A stretch of 64,000 bases of DNA from Paragordius varius (GCA_964247055.1 OZ176057.1:1302001-1366000); one strand, 5' to 3'. Positions 1 to 25,244 are shown, counted from the first letter of the stretch. Made by a program: numbers and translations. The notes: generated by a model from the letters alone, not told the origin.

Positions 1-416
1 AAGGCGACAATTTGAAAGATAATTATCATATTTTTGAAACATATATATATATATGTTTCAAAATTAACACTTATAATTTTGGATTACAATATAATAGAGA
101 GTTGTGATGTAAATTGGTTTTATATATATAATTAAATATTATTTACATTTTAATTATTAAAATTTTTTTCAAAAGACAATCATACTTTCTTTTTAAACCT
201 TACACATCTCTTATATATTTGAATCCAAAACTTATGGTTGGTTGGTTGTCTTTTGAAAAAAAAACATATTTGGCTTTTTGTCTGTCTATCATAATATTTT
301 TTTTACAGTAAGGATAAAAAAAATTATTTTTTTACCTTTTAATTTAAATATTGACTCTCTAATTTTGTTTAATTTAGTTAAAAATATTTTTTATAGTTCT
401 ATATCCTACATCCTAG
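1..416. other. Last intron of ELAC2 copy 1 (left part outside window)
   Basis: This stretch aligns with 45010-45801, the last intron of the complete ELAC2 copy, and ends at a TAG acceptor before the exon at 417. It lacks the MITE-A copy that sits at 45053-45344 in the sister intron. A decayed MITE-B-like right half (the stretch reading ggttgtcttttg) can be made out near 235-310. No gene of its own is seen. Confidence 0.75.
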
Positions 417-554
417 GTGTCATTTAATGAATTAGAAACTTTGCCATACTTGTTGGAGCCACTGGGGTATTTATTTGCCCCTGAAATTGCTGATATGAAA
501 TTAAGAACTAGTCGCCTTATAACACGAAAAAATAATTGTGATTCAGAAATTTAA
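417..554 (+). CDS. ELAC2: ELAC2 copy 1, terminal exon only (gene runs off the left edge)
   Basis: This is the last exon of a second tRNase Z long-form gene whose other exons lie left of the window. The acceptor is CCTAG|GTGTCA. The reading frame encodes VSFNELETLPYLLEP and ends in RLITRKNNCDSEI before TAA. It matches the final exon of the complete gene (45802-45930) almost base for base, with one silent change seen. The stop differs: copy 2 ends NNCD then TGA, while copy 1 reads on for Ser-Glu-Ile. The conserved frame suggests copy 1 was recently functional. Whether the rest of the gene is intact cannot be seen here. Confidence 0.85.
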   Translation: MSFNELETLPYLLEPLGYLFAPEIADMKLRTSRLITRKNNCDSEI

Positions 555-1264
555 CGAAAAAAAGAAAGAAAAAGCACTTTTTAAAACTTATATCGTCTCT
601 GGACTCAAAAGTTAAAAATGCTCAAGTTTTGAATATCTTCTGAATTATATCTGTTTGTATTTGATTTTATTGATGAAAATAATTGAATTATATAATTAGA
701 ATGCAATCAAAATGTGTATAATTTACTTTTTATAAATATTTATACATATATATATATTGTTTTTTAATTTTACAATTAATTTTATCTGCGCTAAATTTTT
801 TCATTAGGACCGACCATCAGCTCATTTTGGGTTTTTTAGAATATGATTAATTCATCGTAATCTGCTTTGTTAATTGTTGCCATTGTAATATCCCTGAATT
901 ATACAAAATATAAATGTTAACTAAAATCAACTGTATTTTTTGGGGTTTATATGCGCTTCGTTAAAAGTACATAACTAGAGAGAATACATTAGGATACGAT
1001 TGTGCGTTAAATTTTGTTAAGTTTTGATTGGAAAAGAAATATTTTACGATTTTTTAAAGTAAAATTCCGAACCCAAAACAGGATGGATTATTTTAAAAAT
1101 ATTGGTGGAAAATACGAATGAAGATATTTAAAATATGGCATTAAATTTAGACATCATGTAGGTCATTTATTAAAGTAAAAAGCTTTGTGCGAAAACTTGA
1201 CATTTTTATACATATATATTTATTTCAATTTTACCTTATTCAGGATTTATGTATCAAACTTATA
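555..1264. other. Intergenic spacer, unit 1, with empty transposon sites
   Basis: No gene is seen. It aligns with 45931 to about 49807 in unit 2. The extra length there is explained by two insertions, the TTAA element 46503-47073 and the hAT element 47157-49576. Here the matching sites look unoccupied: a TTAA at 1093-1096, and the run catgtaggtcattt near 1154-1167. Confidence 0.7.
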
Positions 1265-1564
1265 TATACCATTTAGAGTTTAAATTTAACCTCCAACATT
1301 TCGAATTCACACTTAAAATAAGTTGTGTTTTTTAAAAATAATAATACCTATATTTATTTATATTTTTAAAAAAAATAAAATTTCGTTTAAAATTATATAA
1401 TACCTAAAAAATAATAAACTAAACCACAAAAATATATTTCATACTAATGATGAGGTTTATTAGCCCGAAAACACATAATTTATTTTCAGGGTGAATTGGA
1501 ATTGTTAAAAGTTCGAGGGTGAATTTGAATTGTTCAAGGGTAATTTGAATTGTAAATGCTATAT
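1265..1564. repeat. MITE-A copy (degenerate), TA-target inverted-repeat element
   Basis: The left end is TATACCATTTAGAG and the right end reads GAATTGTAAATGCTATA. Between them are a few 21-bp subterminal units of the GGGTGAATTTGAATTGTTC type in opposite orientation at the two ends, around an A+T-rich centre. The sister copy is at 49808-50118, so this insertion predates the duplication. Confidence 0.75.
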
Positions 1565-2121
1565 AATAAACTTTCGTCGTTACCCACATTCAATTTTTGA
1601 TATGTCTTAAGACATTTCATATTTTTTTCAAGAATATTTGGCTCTAAATTAATATTAAGGCCGAAATTCATTTTAAATTTATCAAACTAATTATTTTAAA
1701 GGGTATAACTAAAATTTTAGATGGTATAGGTTATACAAACAAAGTAATGTATAAATTGTATACACTCATTATGTTAATTCTTTAAAATATAGGAAAGAGC
1801 AAATTCCAAAAAAATTGTTAATTTTTCTTTCATATAAAATTTTAAGGACAAAACTTGATTTTAAACGATAATAATTGAAAGTAAGATATATTTTGTCTTG
1901 ATTATACATAAAACCAAAATCATAATTGACTTACTTAGTTACCAATTTACATCTTTGTTCTTTATAACTTTTTATAAGCTTTGTTTGTCAATATAGTCTG
2001 GTACAGTGGTTTTCAAAAGGGGGGCGTAAAAAAATTTAGGAGTGCTAAAAATTTGGTGAAACTTAAAAATTCATGTTAATAAATATAATCTTTACTTAAT
2101 AATGGTTTATATAATATTTAA

Positions 2122-3548
2122 CACTTTGATTCTAATTGGGGTATTTTAAGACCCTGGACTATATTTGAGTTGTTATTTTTGAAAAACTACTCAAAGAAAA
2201 GTCCAATTTAATTTTATTTCTAACCTAATAAAAATAATAAAATTATCTATTTAAATTTATTCTAAAAAAATTTCATTTTAAAAATTTCTTATTTTACAAC
2301 ATTTTTGCAAAATATCTTGTTTATTTGATTTTAACGTTCTTTGACAATTTTGAGTTGCTCTTTAAAAAATTTGAAAAAATTTTTTTTTGCAAAAAGTTTA
2401 ATTTTTGGTGACGATGTAAAATTTTTAAATTTTTTTTTAAAAGAGATAATTATAAATTGATTTTGAATAAAATTTTTTATAATATTTTTTATTATTTTCC
2501 ATCACATTCATTTAATAACCTCTACGATGTGAAATTTTTCTATTACTTGCTGCTGGTTTTATTGGCAAAGTGAAAGAGCCATATTTCTGAAAACCACAGT
2601 CCCTTTTTAATATAGCAATACCCATATTATTGGAGTTATAAATTACGTTTTCGAATATATTTACAATTGGTAAACTTTTTTGATTATTATTTAGTATTCG
2701 AAATATCTTGAGGAGTTATAGTCAATTTTGAGATTTTATTTTTTGCAAACTTAATTTCTTAATTTATATTGGATACATTAATGCAGTAAATTAAAATTTA
2801 TTTATAGTCAGATATATACTACATGCAAAAAACTAAAAAAGTTATAAGAAAATATTATCCGGATTGGTAATTAATTTCTCGGTAGCCCATACATATCCTT
2901 CTAATATAGTCATAGATATATTTAAAAATTTGCTAAACACAGTCAAAGTAGGGTAAGTTTAAGTTGTCTTCTGTGAAAAAATTTATCAATTTCTCGAATA
3001 GAACTTATTGTAATATATGCTACATTTGCGCTTTCATCAATGGCATATATATTTAAAAAATTAACCTTAATTTGTCCATTTACGCATATTAGTACAATTT
3101 AACAGAAAAATTAGCAATATCATAATATTTTTACTAGTAAATTTATTATTCATATGAAAATTAACACATCTATATTAATAAATTTATTTGATTATGTTTT
3201 GAAATATAAACAATTTCGGATTTTTAAGTTCGAAATTGTGGCTCTCAAGGCATTTGTGTTGGATACCCCTGATATAAACAAAAAAAGGCTTATGTTGCAT
3301 TTTATATTAAACTAAAGCAGATATGTTGACTAAATATTTACCTTAAGATTTATCCATAAAATAAGTAATATCAAGTTTATTTTTAATCTTTTTCATATTT
3401 CGGTACATCAATGTTGTATGAGTGGAAACTTTTGCAATGGTTTTAATATGTTCCATATTTTTAGAAATATTTGATTTAAACAGGCCTGTGGTTTCCAAAG
3501 ACCCCAATTTAAATCGGTGGACTAAAATTAATGTGTTGTATCCAAGTG
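2122..3548. repeat. TTAA-flanked non-autonomous element, composite (unit 1)
   Basis: It is bounded by TTAA at 2118-2121 and 3549-3552. The left end reads CACTTTGATTCTAATTGGGG and the right end reads GTGTTGTATCCAAGTG. The interior is A+T-rich without a coding frame and is longer than the roughly 570-bp members, so it may be several nested copies. It corresponds to 50575-52439, where another family member has inserted into it. Confidence 0.6.
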
Positions 3549-3945
3549 TTAATTTAACTTATAAAATTACTATAGGGAGGTAATCATTGTTACATTGTAA
3601 ATTCATACATATTTTATCTAATTATTTATTATTTATTGGTTCTTAGTATATATATTATAATATAAAAAATGAAATAGCGTTAAAAAGTTAACAATAAAAA
3701 TGTTAAGCATTCATCCGATACGGAATTTAACAGTTTCAGTTACTACAAGGATCTCATTGGTTTTCTTTTTTTTTATCTTTTTCATTTTTAAAAGGGTGCA
3801 AGGGGGAGGGGGATCGCAGGACCATACTACTCTTGCGTTTTACCATATTTTATCTCATCGCACTGTATACCCAGCGTATACCTATAGGTTAATAATACCA
3901 TTGTGAGTTTGTTTCGTTGCGATGAGTTTTCGTGAGGTTCCACGC

Positions 3946-4195
3946 ATTAGCGTGGCTAAAGGGGGAGAAAGATGGGCTGAGGCACAGGCGCCATAGTCGA
4001 AGGGACGCCGGATTTTAAAATTTTCAATTTATTTCAATATAGTGTTATTTAAAAGTTTTCATTTTACATAATACATAAAAAATCACCCATTTATGAGTGT
4101 GGTCAAGATCACGGTTTGAATTTGATTATTTTATTAAAATGCAGAGGTTGCATGGATAGGAACGCCGGGTGCCAGAAATGTAGGCTACGCCTCTG
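3946..4195. repeat. MITE-D copy beside the 3' end of GPCR copy 1
   Basis: The right end reads GGCTACGCCTCTG and the left end, reading GCGTGGCTAAAGGGGG, is a decayed inverse of it. Inside is the segment AAATCACCCATTTATGAGTG, shared with the copies at 5956-6191, 52650-52925 and 54670-54905. It stops 13 bases short of the GPCR stop codon, so it probably forms part of the 3' untranslated region. Confidence 0.6.
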
Positions 4196-4208
4196 GTTGC
4201 CAGGGTCA

Positions 4209-5507
4209 TCAGCATCTAATTTGATTTTTGGGGTAAAATGATGACTTTTTAAAGGTCTTTTGTAGATTTGGATCACATAAAACATAGATAATTGTATAAA
4301 ATAAGGACAAAACTTTAATGATTTGTGTTATCGGTTTTGCGTAAAGGAGTTTTATGGGCGGTTCCATTTGCAATACATAATATCGGCTAAAACATATATA
4401 AACAATATATGAAGGAGCTATCATAAGGAAATGGCCCAAAATGAGTAGGTACAGAAAAAGGAATTTTTGAATTGATTTTCGGAAAACAGGAGGTAATCTG
4501 TTTCGTTGAATTTTTCTATTTGCACAGACTTTGGTCCAATGACGAAATCGATTAATGCCATAGACGTTATTTAATATAGGTGTCGAAGATTTATTTGACT
4601 TAGCATTGCTCAGCGGTGAAAAACTAGTATTTCCGACAGTAGCCAAGATGATAGGTTCAATTACGTGTGGACTTTTATCGGTAAATACCGTAGCTCGCCG
4701 TTTTTTATATTTCATGAGGTAATGAACAACTACATAAATCATTACGGTCAGGGTAATAGCCAATGTTATCATTATTACTGCATAACTTATTATGATTCGG
4801 CGAACATATTGAACATTATACCTTGATTTTCCATGGTAAATTAGACAAAGGGGTATTTTAGGGGGAATTTTGATTGGTAGGCTATGATTTTTCATAAATG
4901 TTACAACACTTGTAATGTTTAATACTGTACCATATGCAGATTCACTTTTGCAATCTAAAACATTATAAACTATATCGGAATTTAATGTTTGTACCATATA
5001 GACATCACTCAATCGGTAATCAACTATGTGAGGAATGGAAATGATAAAAAACAAGATATACGGTGATAGTATATAAAATTTTTGACTTCTAAGCCACCGT
5101 AATCGAGTAAAATATATCAGTCCATAGAGCCGATCCGCAAATAACATTAAGATGAGGTAACAATTAAGCATAGCCAATATAAGTTTTATGGAGACGACCA
5201 ACTTGGTCAAAAAATTGATAAGCGTACAGGTAGGAGCTAAGTTTCCACCAGCTATATAGTAAAGACTAACTGTGACTAGGGTATTTATGCTACTTAATAT
5301 ATTTACAACCGTTATACATTGTAAAAAATAGTATGGGCGATATGGCGCTTTAATTTTGATTAATAAAACGTACAGGACATAACTGTTAACTAAAAAAGCA
5401 AAAAAGGATAAAAATAGCACTGACCGAATATAGAATACACAAAATCTTTCGGCCGGATTTTGTTTTAACAAAGGTTTAAAACTTGATATCTCTATGATGA
5501 CATTCAT
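4209..5507 (-). CDS. Rhodopsin-like seven-helix GPCR, copy 1 (atypical motifs)
   Basis: This is an intronless 432-residue membrane receptor. Seven hydrophobic segments are visible at about residues 26-50, 60-85, 93-125, 145-168, 237-265, 350-375 and 385-412. A Cys at the start of helix 3 (APTC) and a Cys in the second outer loop (VLDCKS) can form the usual class A disulfide. The E/DRY motif is ADRLYG, so the Tyr is Leu. The helix 7 NPxxY box reads YTIIY, with both Asn and Pro lost, followed by a helix-8-like CDPNLQKTFKK. Helix 6 keeps a Pro (IAPSY) but has no Trp. The long third inner loop is basic and Ser-rich. The ligand is unknown; the family is seen, the subfamily is not. Copy 2 (52938-54233) differs at about a dozen residues and one codon. 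Confidence 0.88.
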   Translation of the reverse strand: MNVIIEISSFKPLLKQNPAERFCVFYIRSVLFLSFFAFLVNSYVLYVLLIKIKAPYRPYYFLQCITVVNILSSINTLVTVSLYYIAGGNLAPTCTLINFLTKLVVSIKLILAMLNCYLILMLFADRLYGLIYFTRLRWLRSQKFYILSPYILFFIISIPHIVDYRLSDVYMVQTLNSDIVYNVLDCKSESAYGTVLNITSVVTFMKNHSLPIKIPPKIPLCLIYHGKSRYNVQYVRRIIISYAVIMITLAITLTVMIYVVVHYLMKYKKRRATVFTDKSPHVIEPIILATVGNTSFSPLSNAKSNKSSTPILNNVYGINRFRHWTKVCANRKIQRNRLPPVFRKSIQKFLFLYLLILGHFLMIAPSYIVYICFSRYYVLQMEPPIKLLYAKPITQIIKVLSLFYTIIYVLCDPNLQKTFKKSSFYPKNQIRC

Positions 5508-6500
5508 GTTCGATATACCTTAAGAAATTGTTAAATTTGAAGTAATTATTCATAATTTTAAAAATTAATCCTGCCAATTGGCTTATTAGGGCGTTAATGA
5601 TAATTTTTTGGCTTACGTTCGATGCAATTGCTTTTAATTATTGTTTATGGATTATGGTGATTAATTTTATGCCGTTTCGAAAAATAATCTCTTAATTGAA
5701 TAAAAATCTTGGTTAAAATCTTAAATTTAGCCGTTTTCGGATATATATATATATTATATATATATACATATATGTAATCAAAATTTATGAAGTAAGAAAA
5801 ATGCTAAATAAAAGAAACTTCAATTTTATAACTCTAATATTAAACTCCGAAATTATATTTCTTATTCAAGTAACAATTTTAAATATTATATATATATATA
5901 TATATATACATCTCTACCCAAATTTATTTTAAAAGATATTAATAGTAATAAACAGAGGCGTAGCTAGATGGGGGAAAGGGGGGCTGATACATCGGGCGCC
6001 ATAGTTGAAGGTTTTAAAAAAATTTTAAATTTATTACAAAAAGATATTTAAAAGTTATAAATTTAAATAATTATACGTACAAAATCACCCATTTATGAGT
6101 GTGGTCATGTGTCCAACGTTTGAAAATGATTATTTTTTTAAAATGCATGGGAATGTGCATCGGACCCCAGAAATGCAAGTTACCCCTCTGGGTTCACGAT
6201 TCAAAACTAAAATGCATTCTGCATGCAGCTATTTCTAATCGCTTTTTTGATGGTGTTGCTTATTTTAAAGAATGGATTTATAATTTAATTGTTGTTGCTT
6301 TTTTGCCATTGTACTTCTTCTGTTAAAATGTCTAAAGTAAAAGTGCCATTTAATAAAATATTTGCTCCGAGCAGGACTACTATTTTGCTTCCCTCAGTTG
6401 TATTGATTTTTCTTGCATTTGATTTGTAGAGTTCATTTCATGATGGATTTTAATATATTAATGCACTTAAGTTTCCTGGATTTCCCTCAAGAAAACTGAT
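5508..6500. other. GPCR copy 1 upstream region, near-identical to copy 2
   Basis: This holds the presumed promoter and 5' untranslated region of the minus-strand GPCR plus a MITE-D. By eye, about 300 bp around 6060-6360 differ from 54775-55085 at only one or two bases, far less than the introns of the neighbouring netrin pair. The 75-codon open frame here (6099-6326) is part of that block and covers MITE-D sequence, so I do not call it a gene. Confidence 0.55.
5956..6191. repeat. MITE-D copy upstream of GPCR copy 1
   Basis: The left end reads CAGAGGCGTAGCTAGATGG and the right end TTACCCCTCTGGG, its approximate inverse. It shares the GGGCGCCATAGTTGAAG and ATTTATGAGTG blocks with the other MITE-D copies. 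Confidence 0.65.
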
Positions 6501-6562
6501 TGGAACAAAATAAACGCATTAGAATAATGGACCTATCAGTATGAACCGGTAAGTATTACTTA

Positions 6563-6632
6563 AGTCCTTATGCTTAAATCCTTATGCTTGCATCCTTATG
6601 CTTAAATCCTTATGCTTCAGTCCTTATGCTCA
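6563..6632. repeat. 14-bp minisatellite, five units
   Basis: Five units of about 14 bp, each containing TCCTTATGCTT, follow each other. The sister locus at 55282-55309 has two units, so the copy number changed after duplication. Confidence 0.8.
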
Positions 6633-7250
6633 TTTTTGAACAAAAATCATACATTCATCATAAGTCTACTCCTATAGACTTATTAAAATTTCAAAGTGGC
6701 ATAACTTAAAATATTGCGAATTTTTGAATTCTGTAAATTGGAGGATAGAAAGTAAAATATATTTAACAAATAATATATAGGTTTGAGTAATGTTGCTTCA
6801 TCTTTTGGCATTAAAAGGGGTTTACACAACCCCTGTTAAAAAAATATAAATCCTTAAACATGCATCCAAAATCAAAAGTTTTTTAGAAGAAATAGGTACG
6901 CATTTTATCCAGCTATATTTTTTAGATTTTTTTGAGTTATCAAAATTGAAATATTTGCTTACTTCGTGAAATAAAAAAATTTACCCAATTTTTGAATTTT
7001 TTAAATTGGAGGACATAAAATCTGTATGTATAAAAAATAATTTATAGGTTTTAGAAATTGCATTAGTTAACTAAACCGCTTCAAAAAATATATCTGGAAC
7101 TTACATGTAAAATCTAAAGTTTTTTAGAACATGTGCAAATGATCAAACTATATTTTTATTGACAATACAATGGAAACATTATACAAAAAATGATAAAATA
7201 CTAGTACTAGAGTATATTAACCCCATAAAGCCTACTTCAAAAAACACATT

Positions 7251-7382
7251 AGATTCTTTGGCCATGTGTGATGAGAGCCGACCGATAACATAGAAAAAGC
7301 CACCATTATAAGCCCAGTATTATGGGATAGAAAACATGGTAGGCCAAAATGCGAAATTTATATAGATATTAAAAGGTCTCAA
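7251..7382 (+). pseudogene. Remnant of a LINE reverse-transcriptase C-terminus
   Basis: One frame reads RFFGHV, then two stops, then EPTDNIEKATII and LWDRKHGRPKCEIYIDI. The FGHV and (G/H)GRPK..-YID pattern is the usual tail of LINE-type endonuclease/reverse transcriptase proteins in animals. Only this tail is left. A frame-shifted version lies at 56061-56191, so the remnant is older than the duplication. It lies downstream of the netrin 3' end on the opposite strand. Confidence 0.5.
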
Positions 7383-8079
7383 CTGCTCCATACATTAGAT
7401 CCCAAAACCAAGGTTAAGAGAGTATATGGTTCGTTAGATTTAATGAAACGCTTTACTTTTTTTGTTAATTGTTTAATTATTAATGCAATAAGGGACATAA
7501 GCATATTTATTAATATGGATCAATTTTATATGTATTTAAATTATATCAATATTGACATGTACAGAATAATTTTTGTAAACGGTATAAAAATATTGTTGGA
7601 TATAATTAAATATAATATATGTGTGAATTATGCCTTTTCCATAAATGAAACAGAGATGTATAATTATAAAATAAATGCAGCGCGTGTATCACAAATATTA
7701 ATACAAATGTTTTACTTTTGATTTTATGTATCAATTCTGATACCATTGTGAAAAAATTGAAATTAATTATATTTATATAATAATTTATCTCTTCGATTTT
7801 AGAAATGTACATAGACTGGAATTGAATAGCATATCCTAAAAAAAGACAATGGTAGCGATTAAAATTCATTATTTTAATTAATTACAGATGTTGGTTTTAT
7901 TATACCATTTGCTACAGTACAGCTTGGTAGGACTTTAATTTTTTATATCAGTTGACTAAAAAATTAGGTATTATATTTCCAATATTCCATTGATTTTGAC
8001 AAATATGAACTATATTTGCCTTCCTATCATTATTCCATAGATGTAAATTTTGATATATAATTTGGACAAAATAGCACAA

Positions 8080-21152
<13,073 letters not shown>

Positions 21153-21540
21153 CTAATGATAAAATATTATATATATATATACATCTAAATAACAGGATAG
21201 AGATGTATTTACAGATTTAAACGATAATATTTTAACATATGGATGTAACTTCTAATAATCAAACAACCAGTCTTGCCCTTTGCAAAAAAATAAGGCGCTG
21301 AATAAAGTTCACCTACCCATTTGTTATACGATTTTTGGTAAAGATCATCTCTATATATATTCAACACATTGGATATTATTAATGAAAAAGTGCCATAATT
21401 TGCGATTTTCTTTTACATAGGCAAAATTTTACACATGTTATTGAATTTTCCTATGCTAATTTATGGTGATGGTTTGGTTTTTGTATTATTGTAAAAAATC
21501 CGTAAAATATAAATTTATATGTAAGAATCTTTGTTTTTGC

Positions 21541-21600
21541 TTGTTTTAGCACCATCAGTAAGACACGACTGTTTGACATGTTAGTTCATATATCAATTTA
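21541..21600 (-). ncRNA. Degenerate hammerhead-like sequence (netrin copy 1 intron)
   Basis: On the minus strand it reads GTCAAACAGTCGTGTCTTA then CTGATG, followed by GTGCTAAAACAAGCA and AAAAC. This matches the intact motif at 27109-27215, but the core has lost the A of CTGATGA and part of the CGAAA. It is judged inactive. The sister copy is at 63001-63060. Confidence 0.4.
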
Positions 21601-21661
21601 AATTAAAAATATAATTAAACTAAAATAAACCAAAGCAAAGACAAAAATTAAACGACTATAT

Positions 21662-24048
21662 CACAGTGTGCAATTTACTCAAGATATCATACCTAGCTTA
21701 ATATAACCCTTGTGACATATACATCTCAAAAATATAATGATAAAAAAAATTGTCAATGTAGAAAAATTTTTTTTTCACTTTTTCCATATATGGATATATT
21801 TGGAAAAAATCAATTTATTTGCATAATACTTGATCAAAAATTATAAAACTTATATATAATATAAATAATATTAAATAAATATTATTTGTAAATTTTGGCT
21901 CAATATGAATGGATAGATTTAAAATAAACGTCAATTTATTAAATCCAACTAAATTTAGCCCTTTATATTAGTAACATAAAAAATACTTGATGAAAATCAA
22001 TGCGCCAAAATTTAAGTTTAACTTTATATGATAATATAAATATTAATTATATATAATAAAAATTAGATTTTAACTAAAAATTTTTGAAATTTTTTATTTT
22101 ACTAAAATAAAATTAAATTTTTTTAATATCAACAATATAATTATGTCTGGTGATTATAAATATAGCCATATGAATTTTTTTACCTGGATTTTTGAATTGT
22201 AGATGATATTGACTGTTGCTTTACCCTGATATTATGGTATATTTTATAATAATTATAGATAAATATTGTGGAATTTAGATATAACATTGAAAAACCAATG
22301 TAATCCATTGTGAAAATCATATTTTAAAGACAAACTTGCTAATCACAAGCAAACATCCACCAGAAAATTATATTTTGATACATTATGTTTATTGTGTAAT
22401 AAATCTAATACATATAATATATTTAATTTTTTTAATCTAAAATTGTTTACTTGTTTTTGAACAAATGTGGGCAAGGTCGCCAAAAATAAAACTTCTCCAA
22501 AGATTTTTATTTTTAGTTTTAATGTTGAGTTCTGCCAAAGAATTGGTTTCTCTTAGATTACCCATTCTAATTTAAATAAAACTTCTCCATAGATTGCTAT
22601 TTTTTGTTATGTTGAGTTATGCCAGTATTCAGGCACATAATTATTTTAGGTTCATTCTTCAAATTAGAAATGTAAATTTAAAAAATCTTCTGAATACGGC
22701 CAGTTTTTTCTTGAATGATTTTTTAAAAAACGGTTTATGGCAAAAGAAAGTGTTAACGAAGTATACATCAGTTTTACCAAAACTTGGGCTCTAAAAGCTT
22801 ATTTATGGCCCTGAATTATCAATTAAATTTTATGTCATACTTATTTTTAATATAAATGTCTGCAAGTTTTTATAGTTATAGTATGTTGCACGGTTCATGA
22901 GACAAGATTTTGCAGCCCTTTTAATTTTTTTGTTGAATACCATTTCTTCAAATTCTTATATTTAAATCTTTTAAAAGGTGTTGATAATTATTTTATAAAC
23001 TATTTTAATCGGGTATTTCATGTTATTAATATTTTGGCAAAAAAGACTTTCTCAATATCAAGAACTTTTTCAACGAGTTGAATTTCATATACCCGAAGTA
23101 GGATAGGTTGTTTGCGATGGCTTAAGAAGCGCATGATCTAAGAGAAATCAATTCTTTGGCAGAACTCAACATTAAAACTAAAAATGGAAATCTTTGGAGG
23201 AGTTTTATTTTTGGCGACCTTGCCCACATTTGTTCAAAAACAAGTAAACAATTTTATATTAAAAAAATTAAATATATTATATGTATTAGATTTATTAAAC
23301 AATGAACATAATGTATCAAAATATAATTTTCTGGTGGATGTTTGCTTGTGATTAGCAAGTTTGTCATTAAATGATTTTCACAATGGATTACATTGGTTTT
23401 TCAATGTTATATCTAAATTCCAAATATATTTATCTATAATTATTATAAAATATACCATCATATCAGGGTAAAGCAACAGTCAATATCATCTACAATTCAA
23501 AAATCCAGGTAAAAAAATCCATATGGTTATATTTACAATCACCAGACATGATTATATTACAGTTGATATTAAAAAAATTTAATTTTATTTTAGTAAAATA
23601 AAAAATTTCAAAAATTTTTAACTTAGTTAAAACCTAATTTTTATTATATATAAGTAATATTTATATTAACATATAAAGTTAAACTTAAATTTTGGCGCAT
23701 ATTATATTGATTTTCATCAAGTATTTTTTATGTTACTAATATAAAGGGCTAAATTTAGTTGGATTTAATAAATTGACGTTTATTTTAAATCTATCCATTC
23801 ATATTGAGCCAAAATTTGCAAATTATATTTATTTAATATTATTTATATTATATATAAGTTTTATAATTTTTGATCAAGTATTATGCAAATAAATTGATTT
23901 TTTCCGAATATATCCATATATGGAAAAAGTGAAAAAAAAAATTTCTACATTGACAATTTTTTTTATCCTTATATTTTTGAGATGTATATGTCACAAGGGT
24001 TATATTAAGCTAGGTATGATATCTTGAGTAAATTTGTTGCACACTGTG
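21662..24048. mobile_element. 2.4-kb foldback element at the duplication breakpoint
   Basis: The arms, about 900 bp each (21662-22562 and about 23133-24048), are inverse copies: CACAGTGTGCAA at the left end and TTGCACACTGTG at the right end. The loop of about 570 bp has a degenerate repeat of the arm's TAAAACTTCTCCA segment. No transposase frame is found. Homology between the units (gactatat at 21654-21661 and near 63081) stops at its left end and is not recovered after its right end, and no convincing target duplication is visible. Confidence 0.75.
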
Positions 24049-24560
24049 TTATGCAAAATACAGATATAACCCTTTATAATACTGTCCTTTCATACTTTTA
24101 GTACAAATTTTTTTAGCGAAACTATAACTAGCAAATAAAAATAAATAACAATTGAAAAATATAAATATCTTAGGTTTATTCTGTGATATATACATATTCG
24201 AAAATTATTGATTCCAAACAAGCTGTTTTGTTTTAGTAAATTTTAGGCTATATAGTCTACAAAACAAATAAATTATAAACCTTAATAATCAAGTTAAAAT
24301 ATTATTAGAAATAATTTTATTTTAAATTTTAGGGCTTGGTATTTTATTATATAGATATATCGGTTCAATCAGGTATATTTTAAAATATAATAAATATTTT
24401 ATTTTAATAGTTTTTGGCTTATTTAAAAATTTGTTGAAAAGGTTTACTTTACAATCCAAAATTAAAATTTAATTAAAAATGTTAAGTATTGGCTTATTTT
24501 ATAAGTTAATTAAAGGTTTTATTAAAATTTAGACAAGTTGAGTTATTATTATTTAGTTTT

Positions 24561-24849
24561 ACAGTAAAAATTGTAATTATACGGACAAAACGTGAAAATA
24601 TAAAGACAAATAAATACTTTTTATAAACAATTACACTTTTTTAATCTTAATTTTTTACAATAAAACTCATTGTTTTTAACTACAAAGTATAAAGTAATGT
24701 AAATTGGTAACACAATCAAATATGTATACTATTGTAATTAAATATTTTTATAGGATAACGAAGGTTTAAAAAAGTATGGCTGTCTTTTGAAAAAAAAAAT
24801 TGTCTTTATATTGTTATATTTTGTCCGTATAATTTCATTTTGTACTGTA
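24561..24849. repeat. MITE-B copy
   Basis: The left end ACAGTAAAAATTGTAATTA continues into TACGGACAAAACGTG; the right end carries TTTTGTCCGTATAATTTCA and TACTGTA. The ends are flanked by TA. Confidence 0.8.
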
Positions 24850-24920
24850 TTTTATCAGGGTTTCAAACCAGGCTAAAGAATGAAATACCGATATGGTTTC
24901 TAAACGGGTGTAACTATATA

Positions 24921-25244
24921 TATACCATTTACAATTCAATTTCACCCTTAAACAATTCAAATTCACCCTTGAACAATTCCAATTCACCCTCAAATAAAAT
25001 ATATGTTTTTTAAGATTAAAATTTACTGATATTTTATATATTTTTTTAAAAAATTATGTTTTAAATTAAAATAATACAAAAAAGAATAAACTATAACATA
25101 AACACATATTTCATATTAATAATGAGTTATATTAGTTCGAAAATACATAATTTATTTTTAGGGTGAATTTGAATTGTTCAAGGGTGAATTTGAGTTGCGA
25201 GGGTGAATATTGTTCAGGGGTGAATTTGAACTGTAAATGGTATA
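24921..25244. repeat. MITE-A copy
   Basis: The ends are TATACCATTTACAATTCA and GAACTGTAAATGGTATA. There are three 21-bp units on the left and four, partly shortened, on the right. Confidence 0.85.

Noticed and set aside
4203-4225. CTGATGA on the minus strand near the GPCR stop
   Set aside because: No stem II and no GAAA follow; it is the end of the GPCR reading frame and chance.
6099-6326. 75-codon frame conserved perfectly at 54813-55040
   Set aside because: The DNA itself is nearly identical there, including silent sites, and it overlaps a MITE-D; conservation does not show coding.
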